From: an uncultured Aquabacterium sp.
GTDB taxonomy: Bacteria; Pseudomonadota; Gammaproteobacteria; Burkholderiales; Burkholderiaceae_C
Assembly: GCF_913773725.1 (NCBI RefSeq)
Contig: NZ_CAJYGK010000115.1
Span: 124,001-188,000, forward strand
Direction: 5' to 3'
DNA: 64,000 nt
A program made the position numbers and the translations under genes. The notes below the pieces were generated by a model. It saw nothing but the letters and a program-made list of their open reading frames with translations. It searched no databases and was not told where the DNA came from. This document shows, piece by piece, positions 28,006 to 37,483 of the stretch (positions are counted from its first letter, which is position 1; every line of letters starts with the position of its first letter).

Positions 28006-28881
28006 ATGAGAAGAGCTTTACCGCCGGCACCCTGTCTGCTGGGCGGCCTGACGCTGGCACTCGCCCTGCTGGTTCCTGCCCACGCACAGTCCGTGGCGGG
28101 TACCGGGGGCGACACCGTGAGCGGGTCGGGTTTGAGGCCGCTGTGGGAGTTCGGGGCCGCGGGCATCGGCGTGTCGCAGCAGGCCTATCCGGGATCGGAC
28201 CAGCAGGTGCGCCGCGGTCTGGTGCTGCCCTATCTGGTGTACCGAGGCCGCTTTCTGCGTGCCGACCGGGAGACGGCCGGCCTGCGGGCCGTGCGGACGC
28301 AGAACTACGAGCTGGACGTGGGGTTCGCAGCGTCGTTCGGGTCGCGTTCGGAAGACATCGATGCCCGACGAGGCATGCGGGACCTGGGCACGCTGGTCGA
28401 GTTCGGGCCGCGGTTGAAGTGGTTTCTGGGCGAGGGGCCGGGGGGTGGGCGCTGGCGCCTGGACCTGCCGGTGCGCGGGGTGTTCGACCTGAGCGATGGG
28501 GCCGCCCACCGCGGCATGGCGTTTGAACCTGAGCTGCGCTTCGAGCGTCGCACGGCCGGCGGCTGGATGTACGGGGCGAGCGTGGGTGCCGTGTTTGCCG
28601 ACCGGCGCCTGGCCGCCACCTTCTACGAGGTGGCGCCTTCGGAGGCCCAGCCCTGGCGTCCGGCCTATCAGGCCAATGCGGGGCTGGTGGCGTGGCGTCT
28701 GGGCGCATCGATGTCACGCCCCTTGGGAACCGATTGGCGCGTGTTCGGCTTTGCCCGCATGGATTCGGTGACGGGCGCGGCCAATGAGGACAGCCCTCTG
28801 ATCAAGCGCACCACGGGCGGTACCGTGGGCGTGGGCTTCACCTACACCTGGTTGCGCTCCGGCCGCGAAGGCAACGACTGA
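28006..28881 (+). CDS. MipA/OmpV family outer-membrane protein
   Basis: The 291-residue precursor starts with a signal peptide (about residues 1-28, ending VPAHA-QS). The mature protein is rich in amphipathic strands: WEFGAAGIGVSQQAYPGSDQ, LVLPYLVYRGRFLRAD, VGFAASFGSRSEDIDARRGM with the family's GMRDLGTLVEFGPRLKW, ending VGVGFTYTWLR. The GxxxxxxxYPGS and LPYxxYRG elements are characteristic of MipA/OmpV, a family of small beta barrels linked in E. coli to MltA-PBP1b murein complexes and elsewhere to osmoregulation. Function here is not certain. The Gln-rich gene 28951 follows by 69 bp. Confidence 0.87.
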   Translation: MRRALPPAPCLLGGLTLALALLVPAHAQSVAGTGGDTVSGSGLRPLWEFGAAGIGVSQQAYPGSDQQVRRGLVLPYLVYRGRFLRADRETAGLRAVRTQNYELDVGFAASFGSRSEDIDARRGMRDLGTLVEFGPRLKWFLGEGPGGGRWRLDLPVRGVFDLSDGAAHRGMAFEPELRFERRTAGGWMYGASVGAVFADRRLAATFYEVAPSEAQPWRPAYQANAGLVAWRLGASMSRPLGTDWRVFGFARMDSVTGAANEDSPLIKRTTGGTVGVGFTYTWLRSGREGND

Positions 28882-28950
28882 GCGCGGGCATGCGGGTTGC
28901 CGGTCTTCGATGCCGGCAATTCCGCCGGCGCCGCGTTCAGGAGAACCATC

Positions 28951-29211
28951 ATGGCTGAGCAGAATCGCAATGACATGAACCGCACTCAGGGCCAGCAAGG
29001 CAACCCGGATCAGCAGCTGCAGCAAAGCGGCCAGAGCAAGCAGCCCGGTCAGCAGGGCCAGCAAGGCCCGCAGTCGGGTCAGCAACAGCAGAGCACGCCG
29101 GGCCAGCGCCAACAGGGGCAGGACCAGGGCGGCCAGCAAGGGTCCTCGCAGGGCTCTTCGCAGGACAGCATCGAGCGCTCGTCCGAGGGCCGCAATCAGC
29201 AGCAACGCTGA
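28951..29211 (+). CDS. Gln/Gly/Ser-rich low-complexity protein
   Basis: The 86-residue product begins MAEQNRNDMNRTQGQQGN and is made almost wholly of Gln, Gly, Ser, Asn and Arg with recurring GQQGQQ and GSSQ units. It has one Leu, one Ile, no Cys and no aromatic residue after the start, so it should be fully disordered and very hydrophilic. A good AGGAG at 28939-28943 and the in-frame stop before the terminator-like hairpin argue that it is translated. No family was recognised; it may be a stress-related hydrophilin-like protein, but this is a guess from composition only. Confidence 0.65.
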   Translation: MAEQNRNDMNRTQGQQGNPDQQLQQSGQSKQPGQQGQQGPQSGQQQQSTPGQRQQGQDQGGQQGSSQGSSQDSIERSSEGRNQQQR

Positions 29212-29219
29212 TCGCCAAG

Positions 29220-29250
29220 GCCGGCCGATGGCCTACGCCGATCGGCCGGC
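29220..29250. terminator. Convergent hairpin between Gln-rich and P450 genes
   Basis: GCCGGCCGAT (29220-29229) and ATCGGCCGGC (29241-29250) form a perfect 10-bp stem around an 11-nt loop, within the 49-bp convergent gap. No T-run follows on either strand. Confidence 0.5.
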
Positions 29251-29260
29251 GGAGCGGGCT

Positions 29261-30541
29261 TCAGGCAATGCGCCGCACCCGCTCGATGACGAAGCCGTCG
29301 CGCGGCACCGCCGGCAGTCGGCTCAGATCGGGGGCCAGCCGCTGCGACGACGGCACCTCGTAACGCAAGCTTTGCAGCAAGATGTCCAGCGCCAGCCGCA
29401 TCAGGCGGCCGGCAGTGTCCTCACCCGGGCAGCGGTGCTGCAGCGCCACATCCCCGCCTCCCTGTGGCACAAAAGCCCGGGGATCGATGGTGCCGTCCAG
29501 CCAGCGCTCCGGTGAGAAGGTGTCCGGGCCCGGCCACGCCCGGGCGTCGTGGTTCGTGCCGTACAGGTCGAACAGCGCCCGTTGTCCGGCACGGAAGGAC
29601 ATCCCCTGCCACGCGAAGTCCGTGCGCACGCGGGCGGCCACCGCCGGAAAGAAGGGGTAGTGCCGCCGCACCTCCTGCACGAAGGCCATCGCAGCGCGCG
29701 GATCCGGCTCCGAGCCCAGACGCTGACGCCATTCGCGGTGAGCGTGCAGTGCATGGGCCACGAACGTCATGTAGACAGAGACGGCCACCACCGGCCTCAG
29801 CACATTGAGCAGCTCGACCGCCGCGACCCCGACAGGCAGCGGTCGGCCTTCCATGTCCACATGCGTGCTCACGGCATGCGCCGCGGTGTCGACCGATAGA
29901 CGCGTGTGACCGCGGCGAGCGGCCTCGATCAGCCGGGTGAGCCACGCTTCGGTTTGATGCCGGGCCCGCCTGGCGAGCACATGGCGCACTGGCCCTGAAG
30001 CGGCGCTGTCGAACAGGCGTACCAGCTGGCGTGACCGAGCGGGCACGTCGTCATCGGCCAGCGGCACACCCGCCCATTGGCACACGGCCCGGGTCAGGAT
30101 GGGTTGCAGGGCGGCATACAGCGGAAAGGGCGGCGAGAGTGTCCAGTCGTGCAGCGCAGCTTGCCATTCGCGGCGCACCAGCTCCACCAGGCGCAGTTGG
30201 CGTTCAGGCCGCAGCACGTCGAGGAACAGTGCCTTGCGGTGCCGGTGGGCTGCGTCGTCCAGCGCCTGCACGCCGCCGCGGCCGAACAGCGTGGCCACCA
30301 GCGGTTCCGGCGCGGCGTTGTGGCGGATGAAGCGGGTGTCGTCGTAAAACAGGCTTGCCGCTTCGGTACCTGTCAGGCAGAGCGCAGGTTGCAGGAAGAT
30401 GCCCGCCTCGAACACGTCGCTGCTCAGTGCAGCAGCCTGGCGGCCGATGAAGCGGTAGGGGTCGGCCAGCAGGGCCAGCGTGCTGTCTCGGGCAGGCAGG
30501 CGGGGAATAGAGCGGGTGTCGGTCATGTCGGGCGGCGTCAA
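29261..30541 (-). CDS. CYP152-type cytochrome P450 (H2O2-dependent fatty-acid peroxygenase)
   Basis: The 426-residue P450 has FVPQGGGDVALQHRCPGED with the heme-ligand Cys at 371. The I-helix lacks the usual acid-Thr pair and instead reads NVLRPVVAVSVYM; the Arg249-Pro250 pair is the hallmark of CYP152 peroxygenases (P450-BSbeta, SPalpha, OleT), in which the substrate carboxylate and Arg replace the proton-relay. YPFFPAVAARVRTDF and LFDLYGTNHDARAWPGPDTFSPERW are also family-typical. The residue aligned with BSbeta Gln85/OleT His85 is Gln92 (GRGGVQALD), which favours hydroxylation over decarboxylation. Start could be 30541 or Met6 at 30526. Last in a likely three-gene unit. Confidence 0.9.
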   Translation of the reverse strand: MTPPDMTDTRSIPRLPARDSTLALLADPYRFIGRQAAALSSDVFEAGIFLQPALCLTGTEAASLFYDDTRFIRHNAAPEPLVATLFGRGGVQALDDAAHRHRKALFLDVLRPERQLRLVELVRREWQAALHDWTLSPPFPLYAALQPILTRAVCQWAGVPLADDDVPARSRQLVRLFDSAASGPVRHVLARRARHQTEAWLTRLIEAARRGHTRLSVDTAAHAVSTHVDMEGRPLPVGVAAVELLNVLRPVVAVSVYMTFVAHALHAHREWRQRLGSEPDPRAAMAFVQEVRRHYPFFPAVAARVRTDFAWQGMSFRAGQRALFDLYGTNHDARAWPGPDTFSPERWLDGTIDPRAFVPQGGGDVALQHRCPGEDTAGRLMRLALDILLQSLRYEVPSSQRLAPDLSRLPAVPRDGFVIERVRRIA

Positions 30542-30586
30542 GGTGTCCGCCCTTGCGGCAACCGGTGTGCCGCCTTGGCCTCCGTG

Positions 30587-31138
30587 TCAGAAGCTGCGCA
30601 CCACCCTCAGGCTGATGGGGCGCAGTCGGGTCAGAGCCAGCTGGGTCTGCTCGGCGCTCACGGGGTGAACGACGACCGCCCACCGGCCGAGTCGCAGCGC
30701 GCGGCGAACGCGGCTGATGACCCGGCCGTGATCGGGGCGCATGGCCAACAGGCCGCCCAGCAGGAGGCCGAAGGTGGCACCGAAGCCCGCCATGCTGACC
30801 CAGGCCATGCCCGGCGTCGTGCGGATGGCCGCATCGCCGCTGAGCCACCAGCCGGCGAACAGCAGCGTGCCGGCTACCAGGCCCAGCAAGCCCATGGTGA
30901 GGTGGGCCCTGAGGATGGTGCGCCAGATGCCGCCTTGCTCGGGCTCGACCTGTCGTGCCAGCAGATCCCGGTCCTGCAGGTTGCCGACCTCGGGGCCCAG
31001 CAGGCGCACCTGCGCCGGGGCGAAGCCCGCGCCATCGAGCAACTGCGATGCGGCGGTTTCAGCACTGGCGCGGTCCACGAACAGACCGGCCACCTTGGTG
31101 AGCGAACGTTCTCCGAACAGGGCCTTCTGCCATTGCAT
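30587..31138 (-). CDS. Two-TM hypothetical protein
   Basis: The 183-residue protein starts after a strong AGGAGG, which fixes the ATG at 31138. Its N-terminal 60 residues look like a small soluble alpha/beta domain (KVAGLFVDRASAETAASQLL, ...FAPAQVRLLGPE), of the type seen in general-stress/DUF1269-like proteins. Two transmembrane helices follow, at about 84-103 and 113-132, the latter Gly-rich (VSMAGFGATFGLLLGGLLAM). A basic segment and a strand region with WAVVVHPVSAEQ end the protein. The fold suggests a membrane-linked stress protein, but I do not recognise a named family. It sits between the kinase fusion and the P450 with 45-52 bp gaps. Confidence 0.68.
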   Translation of the reverse strand: MQWQKALFGERSLTKVAGLFVDRASAETAASQLLDGAGFAPAQVRLLGPEVGNLQDRDLLARQVEPEQGGIWRTILRAHLTMGLLGLVAGTLLFAGWWLSGDAAIRTTPGMAWVSMAGFGATFGLLLGGLLAMRPDHGRVISRVRRALRLGRWAVVVHPVSAEQTQLALTRLRPISLRVVRSF

Positions 31139-31190
31139 GATCGTGTCCTCCTGGCCGAGAAGGGCAAGCAGCATGCCCACGGGGGTGGGG

Positions 31191-32699
31191 TCAGGCGGGC
31201 ATGGGCGTCACGCAGGCGCGTTCATCGTCATCGAGCGGTTCGATCCACTGACCTTGCCGGGCCAGCACAGAGGCATCGGCCTCCGAGGGGTCAAGGCCTT
31301 CTGCGGCGCGCTGGGCAAGGCGGGCCTGCAGCACCTCGGTGGGCGCTTCGCAGTGCAGGATGCCGAAGGGCAGCTTCAGCCGCTGCGCGAGCGCCCGGGC
31401 CGCGGTGCGTTCGGCCCGCCTGAGAAAGGCCGCATCCAGAACGACCGGCCATCCTGCCTGCAGCAGGTGCTCGGCGTGGTGCAGCAGGGCGGCATAGGTA
31501 CGCTGGCTCGCGTCGGCCGAGTAGATGCCGCCGGGAATGTGGTCGGCCGAGCGAGCCTGCGCCGACAAGCCGAACAGGCGCTTGCGCTCGACATCGGCCC
31601 GCAGCCGGATCGCCCCGGAGGCCTGCAGCAGCCGCTGGGATGCGTGGCTCTTGCCGGATCCCGACAGACCATGCGTGATGGTCAAAGAGGGCGGCGTGCC
31701 GAGGGTGAACCGCCGAGCCGCGTCAAGGTAATCAGGCCCGTGCGTGGATGAAGCCAGCGGCGGGGCGCTCAGGCCGCCCACCAGAGCGCGTACGGCGGCC
31801 CGGTGCACCAGCTCGGCCCGCAGGCCCGGGACGCCTGCGTGGTCGCCTGTGTGATCGAGCCAGCCATTGAGCAGCCGCCACGCGGCATCGGCACGGCCGT
31901 GGGCTGCCAGGTCCATCACCGCAAAGGCGATGTCGCTGATCGGATCGAGCCAGCGCAGGGCCGGATCGAACTCGATGCAATCGAAGGCCGTGACCTCGCC
32001 GTCCGGCAGGGTCAGCAGGTTGGCCAGGTGCAGGTCGCCATGGCCTTCACGGATGTGGCCGGTGTCGTGCCGAGCCTGCCAGAAGGGCGGAAGGCGCTCT
32101 GCTTCGGCGCTGAGCCAGGCCGTGACCGTGGCCAGGCTGTCACGGCGGGCCATCTCCGGCTGTGTGGCGAGGCCGTCGAGTGTGCCCTGCCAGGTGGCAA
32201 GACGCCGGGCTGGCGTGCCCCATGGTGAATCGGGTGGGGCCGAGGGTGCGGCCTGATGAAAGCTCGCCAGACGGTGAGCCAGGCGGTCGACCTCGGGCAG
32301 GGTCAGGAGGCCCTGCGCCACGCGGTTCGACCACAGCCCCTCGTCCGGGAACTGCCGCATGCAGAGGGCGTGGTCAAGAACGGCCCCCGCGCCGTCCAGT
32401 TCGGGCTCATCGAATGAGCCTGAGATGGCTGCGACCCGCAGATACAGTGAAGGCGCCAGGCGCCGGTTCAGTGCGCATTCCGCTTCGCACAGCATGCGCC
32501 GCGTGGCCACATCCCGCGCATCCAGGAAGGGCAGATGCACCGGCTTCTTGATCTTCCAGGCGTGCACGCCGTCCAGCAGCACCCAGGAGATGTGTGTCTC
32601 GATCAGTCGGGCCTGCAGGCGGTATTGCAAGGCGAGCACCATGTGGCGAGCCTGCGCCAGGGCTGGGTCGTTCCGGGCATCGGGTGAGGGGCCGTGCAT
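31191..32699 (-). CDS. APH-like domain fused to AAA_33-type kinase
   Basis: The 502-residue protein has an N-terminal aminoglycoside-phosphotransferase-like domain (about 20-325) with HGDLHLANLL as the catalytic loop (HxDxxxxN), followed by AFDCIEFDPALRWLDPISDIAF, where DCIEFD is the metal-binding Asp region. A C-terminal P-loop kinase domain (about 335-490) carries Walker A HGLSGSGKSH and an RADVERKRLFG segment. This two-domain arrangement occurs in many proteobacteria, annotated as bifunctional APH phosphotransferase/ATP-binding protein. The substrate is not known; antibiotic resistance should not be inferred. First gene of a likely unit with the two-TM protein and the P450. Divergent from the helicase gene. 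Confidence 0.85.
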   Translation of the reverse strand: MHGPSPDARNDPALAQARHMVLALQYRLQARLIETHISWVLLDGVHAWKIKKPVHLPFLDARDVATRRMLCEAECALNRRLAPSLYLRVAAISGSFDEPELDGAGAVLDHALCMRQFPDEGLWSNRVAQGLLTLPEVDRLAHRLASFHQAAPSAPPDSPWGTPARRLATWQGTLDGLATQPEMARRDSLATVTAWLSAEAERLPPFWQARHDTGHIREGHGDLHLANLLTLPDGEVTAFDCIEFDPALRWLDPISDIAFAVMDLAAHGRADAAWRLLNGWLDHTGDHAGVPGLRAELVHRAAVRALVGGLSAPPLASSTHGPDYLDAARRFTLGTPPSLTITHGLSGSGKSHASQRLLQASGAIRLRADVERKRLFGLSAQARSADHIPGGIYSADASQRTYAALLHHAEHLLQAGWPVVLDAAFLRRAERTAARALAQRLKLPFGILHCEAPTEVLQARLAQRAAEGLDPSEADASVLARQGQWIEPLDDDERACVTPMPA

Positions 32700-32825
32700 C
32701 CATCCTCCTCCTGTTCACGGGGTGATGGCCGACTGTACACTCGTCGTCGACATGCAGCCCGTCCTTCTACCCATGCCGAATGGCCCGCTGGACGCGGGGC
32801 GCGGCGACGAGGCCCTGTCCGCCCC

Positions 32826-35132
32826 ATGACCCCGGCCTACACCGTCGCGGTGCGCGCCCTGTGCGCGTTCACGGCCCGAACAGGCGATCTCGATCTGCGC
32901 TTCACGCCTGCCCCCACGGCGCTGGAGGGCATGGAAGGGCACGCCCTGGTGGCCGCCCGCCGGGGCGCCGGCTGGCAGGCCGAGCGCCCGGTCAGCGCCA
33001 CGGTGGGCGATGTGCGGGTTCGCGGCCGCATCGATGGCTGGGATGCAGCCCGGCTGCGGGTCGAGGAAATCAAGACCCACAAGGGGCGGCTCGAAGACCA
33101 GCCCGCGCACCACCGCGCCTTGCACCGGGCACAGTTGCACGTGTACGGCGCGCTGTTGTGCATGGAGCTGGGCCTGGATGAGCTTGAGCTGGCGCTGGTG
33201 TATGTGGACGTGGGCACGCAGCAGGAAACAGTTCTGCTGGAGCGCGCGAGTGCCGCAGCCCTGCAGGCGGCGTTGCACGACCAGGTGGGCCGGTTCGCGG
33301 CCTGGGCCGCGCAGGAAGCCGCCCACCGCCAGGCGCGGGATGCAGCCCTTCAGCAGCTGCGCTTTCCCCATGGTGAATTCCGTGTCGGCCAGCGGGAGCT
33401 GGCGGAGGCGGTCTACCGTGCGGCCGTGCGCGGGCGCTGCCTGCTCGCCCAGGCGCCGACGGGCATCGGCAAGACCGTGGGCACACTGTTTCCGCTGCTC
33501 AAGGCGATGCCGGGGCAAGGCCTGGACAAGGTCTTTGCGCTGAGTGCCAAGAGCGCGGGCAAGGCCCTGTTCATCGACGCGCTGGGCTCGTTGCAGCCCC
33601 CGGACGGCACCGGCCGCCTGCGCGTGCTCGAACTGGTGGCGCGCGACAAGGCGTGCGAGCACCCGGACAAGGCCTGCCATGGCGAATCCTGCCCGCTGGC
33701 GCGGGGGTTCTATGACCGGCTTGCCGCCGCGCGCCAGGCAGCCGTGGAGCTGCCGCTGATGGACCGCGAGGCGGTGCGTGCTGTGGCCTTGCAGCATGGC
33801 ATCTGCCCCTATTACCTGACTCAGGAGCTGGTTCGCTGGGCGGATGCCGTCGTGGGCGATTACCACTACTGGTTCGATCAGCATGCCCTGCTGCACGCCT
33901 TGACCGCGACCGAAGCATGGCAGGTGGGGGTGCTGGTCGACGAGGCGCACAACCTGATCGACCGGGCCCGCGGCATGTACACCATGGCCTTGTCACAGGC
34001 GGCGCTGCGTGGCCTCAAGACCCAGGCGCCCCCTGCGCTGACGTCGTCGCTGGCGCGCCTGCAGCGGGCGTGGGCCGAGGTCAGTCGGGTGCTGGGTGCC
34101 GACGAGGCGCCCACGAGCGGTGAACCCGTGGTGTGGCGGGTGCTGCCTGATCTTCCGGTGCGCTGGCTGAAGGCGCTGCAGCAGACCGTGGCCGACATCG
34201 GCGCCTGGCAGGCCGATCACCCCACCGAGGTGGAGCCGCTGCTGCAGCGCTTTTACCTGGATGCGCTCGGCTTCACCCGCCTGGCCGAGACCCATGGCCC
34301 CCACGCCATGGTGGACCTGGGCCTGGAGCCGGGCAGCACCGCGGCGCGGCGCAACACGGTCGTGACCTTGCGCAACGTGCTGCCGGCACCGTACCTGGCG
34401 CCGCGCTTCGCGGCGGCCCGCACGGTCACACTGTTCTCGGCCACGCTGCAGCCACCCGCTCACCATCTGAGCCTGCTCGGTCTGCCACCGGACACGGTGG
34501 TGATCGATGTGCCCACACCGTTCTCGGCCGAGCAGCTGCAGGTGACGGTCACCACCCGGTTGAGCACGCGCTGGAAGGACCGACAAACTTCCCTGCCGGG
34601 CATCATCGCCGTGATGCACGAGGTGTTTCGGGCCCATCCGGGCAACCACCTTGCCTTTTTCAGCAGCCACGATTACCTGCAACAGGTGGCGTATGCCTTC
34701 GAGCAGGCCCATCCGGACGTGCCCGTGTGGCGCCAGGCCCGCCGCATGACGGAGGCCGATCAGGCCGCGTTCCTGCAGCGCTTCCAGCCCGAAGGGCACG
34801 GCATCGGCTTTGCCGTGCTGGGTGGTGCGTTTGCGGAAGGGGTGGACTTGCCTGGCCGCCGGCTGATCGGCGCCTTCATCGCCACACTGGGGCTGGCCCA
34901 AGTCAACCCCGTCAACGAAGCCGTGCGTGAGCGGCTGGATGCCTTGCTCGGTGCGGGCCAGGGCCACGACGCCGTCTACCTCCATCCGGGCATCCAGAAG
35001 GTGGTGCAGGCGGCGGGGCGTGTCATCCGCACGCCCGCCGACCAGGGCGTGGTCGTGCTGATGGACGACCGCTACGGCCGACCGGCCGTGCAGCGCCTGC
35101 TGCCGGCGTGGTGGCGCGTTCAGCGCGCCTGA
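32826..35132 (+). CDS. Rad3/DinG-type iron-sulfur DNA helicase with nuclease-like N-terminus
   Basis: The 768-residue protein has a PD-(D/E)xK-like N-domain (about 1-160): RGRIDGWDAARLRVEEIKTHKG gives Asp70 and Glu81-x-Lys83, the core of RecB/Cas4-type nucleases. The helicase part has Walker A APTGIGKT (210-217), DEAH at 372-375 (VLVDEAHNLIDRARG), and an iron-sulfur region with C residues in KACEHPDKACHGESC and GICPYYLTQ. Motif VI region HPGIQKVVQAAGRVIRTPADQG is typical of XPD/DinG superfamily 2. It likely unwinds 5'-3' and may cleave DNA in repair. Start at 32826 precedes the domain. It ends 4 bp from the convergent alcohol dehydrogenase. Confidence 0.87.
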   Translation: MTPAYTVAVRALCAFTARTGDLDLRFTPAPTALEGMEGHALVAARRGAGWQAERPVSATVGDVRVRGRIDGWDAARLRVEEIKTHKGRLEDQPAHHRALHRAQLHVYGALLCMELGLDELELALVYVDVGTQQETVLLERASAAALQAALHDQVGRFAAWAAQEAAHRQARDAALQQLRFPHGEFRVGQRELAEAVYRAAVRGRCLLAQAPTGIGKTVGTLFPLLKAMPGQGLDKVFALSAKSAGKALFIDALGSLQPPDGTGRLRVLELVARDKACEHPDKACHGESCPLARGFYDRLAAARQAAVELPLMDREAVRAVALQHGICPYYLTQELVRWADAVVGDYHYWFDQHALLHALTATEAWQVGVLVDEAHNLIDRARGMYTMALSQAALRGLKTQAPPALTSSLARLQRAWAEVSRVLGADEAPTSGEPVVWRVLPDLPVRWLKALQQTVADIGAWQADHPTEVEPLLQRFYLDALGFTRLAETHGPHAMVDLGLEPGSTAARRNTVVTLRNVLPAPYLAPRFAAARTVTLFSATLQPPAHHLSLLGLPPDTVVIDVPTPFSAEQLQVTVTTRLSTRWKDRQTSLPGIIAVMHEVFRAHPGNHLAFFSSHDYLQQVAYAFEQAHPDVPVWRQARRMTEADQAAFLQRFQPEGHGIGFAVLGGAFAEGVDLPGRRLIGAFIATLGLAQVNPVNEAVRERLDALLGAGQGHDAVYLHPGIQKVVQAAGRVIRTPADQGVVVLMDDRYGRPAVQRLLPAWWRVQRA

Positions 35133-35136
35133 GCGT

Positions 35137-36288
<1,152 letters not shown>

Positions 36289-36476
36289 GCGGCGCTCCGT
36301 GTGACGGTGGTCAGTGGTTGATGGGGGCGACCATAGCGGCCGGCTTCCAGCAGGGCTTTGACCTGGCGCAGGTGTGAACGCGATCACAAAAGGGGGTGTG
36401 GCGTCCCGGGATGCAGGGGATTTGATCCAGCGCAGCCTGCTGCTGCGGTCGGGCCGCGATGTGTCAATTTGAGGCA

Positions 36477-36504
36477 TTGCGTTTCGGGGTGGCGCTCCTA
36501 AACT
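36477..36504 (+). promoter_or_regulatory. Possible sigma70 promoter of the deacetylase-Pat unit
   Basis: TTGCGT (36477-36482) and TAAACT (36499-36504) are spaced 16 bp and lie about 44 bp upstream of the deacetylase ATG, just before AGAGGAG (the ribosome binding site). The match to the -35 and -10 consensus is moderate. Confidence 0.35.
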
Positions 36505-36547
36505 GAACCGGCAAGGAGCCGCTTCAGACGGCCCAGAGGAGACTTTC

Positions 36548-37474
36548 ATGCTGGCTGCCTACATCACGCACGCCGACTGCGCCCGTCACGAGATGGGGCC
36601 TCAACATCCCGAGTGCCCCGAACGGCTCGGGGCCATCAACGACCACCTGCTCGTCAAGGGGCTGCTGGATTACATGCTGCCTTACGACGCCCCGCTGGCC
36701 ACCGAGGAGCAACTGGGCCGCGCCCACTCCAGCCTGTATGTGCAGGAGCTGATGGCCAAGGCCCCCACCGACGGGCACCTGCAGGTCGACCCGGACACCA
36801 GCATGTGCCAGCACACCCTGAAGGCTGCCCTGCGCGCCGCCGGGGCCGCCGTGCAGGCCACCGATCTGGTGCTGGCCGGCGAGGTGCCCGCCGCGTTCTG
36901 TGCCGTGCGGCCGCCCGGCCACCATGCCGAGCGCGCGGCCGCCATGGGGTTCTGCTTCTTCAACAACGTGGCGGTCGGCATCCGCCATGCGCTGGACGTG
37001 CACGGGCTGGAGCGGGTGGCCCTGATCGATTTTGATGTGCATCACGGCAACGGCAGCGAAGACATCTTCCGCGGTGACGCGCGCGTGCTGATGTGTTCCA
37101 TTTTTGAAAAAGGGCTCTATCCTTTCAATGGCGAGAACGCGACCGGCCCGAACATGGTCAACGTGGGCTTGCCGACGCGGTCGGGCAGCGATGCCTTCCG
37201 CGATGCCGTATCGACCCACTGGATTCCGGCCCTCGATGCCTTCCGCCCGCAACTCATCTACATCTCCGCTGGCTTTGACGCCCATCGCGAAGACGACATG
37301 GGCAACCTGGGCCTGGTCGAAGCCGATTACGAGTGGGTCACGCAGCAGCTCGTGGCCGTGGCCAAACGCCATTGCCAGGGGCGTGTCATCTCCTGTCTGG
37401 AGGGCGGCTACGTGCTCAGCCCTCTGGCCCGTTCGGCAGCCGCACACGTCAAGGCCTTGATCGGTGCGGACTGA
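36548..37474 (+). CDS. Histone-deacetylase-fold (class II-like) protein/amine deacetylase
   Basis: The 308-residue protein belongs to the arginase/deacetylase superfamily. [25 protein letters not shown] holds the paired catalytic His, [16 protein letters not shown] gives zinc ligands Asp and His, [11 protein letters not shown] the third ligand Asp, and [10 protein letters not shown] the catalytic Tyr. Every catalytic residue is intact. Members include bacterial AcuC, acetylpolyamine amidohydrolases and class IIb HDACs; this length and the single domain fit a zinc-dependent lysine deacetylase. It starts 9 bp before, and is likely co-transcribed with, the Pat-type acetyltransferase gene, which makes a protein-lysine substrate likely. 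Confidence 0.93.
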   Translation: MLAAYITHADCARHEMGPQHPECPERLGAINDHLLVKGLLDYMLPYDAPLATEEQLGRAHSSLYVQELMAKAPTDGHLQVDPDTSMCQHTLKAALRAAGAAVQATDLVLAGEVPAAFCAVRPPGHHAERAAAMGFCFFNNVAVGIRHALDVHGLERVALIDFDVHHGNGSEDIFRGDARVLMCSIFEKGLYPFNGENATGPNMVNVGLPTRSGSDAFRDAVSTHWIPALDAFRPQLIYISAGFDAHREDDMGNLGLVEADYEWVTQQLVAVAKRHCQGRVISCLEGGYVLSPLARSAAAHVKALIGAD

Positions 37475-37483
37475 CCCCTGCAC

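Noticed and set aside
31191..32699. Aminoglycoside-resistance gene
   Set aside because: The APH-like domain is fused to a P-loop kinase in a chromosomal family of unknown substrate; resistance is not supported.
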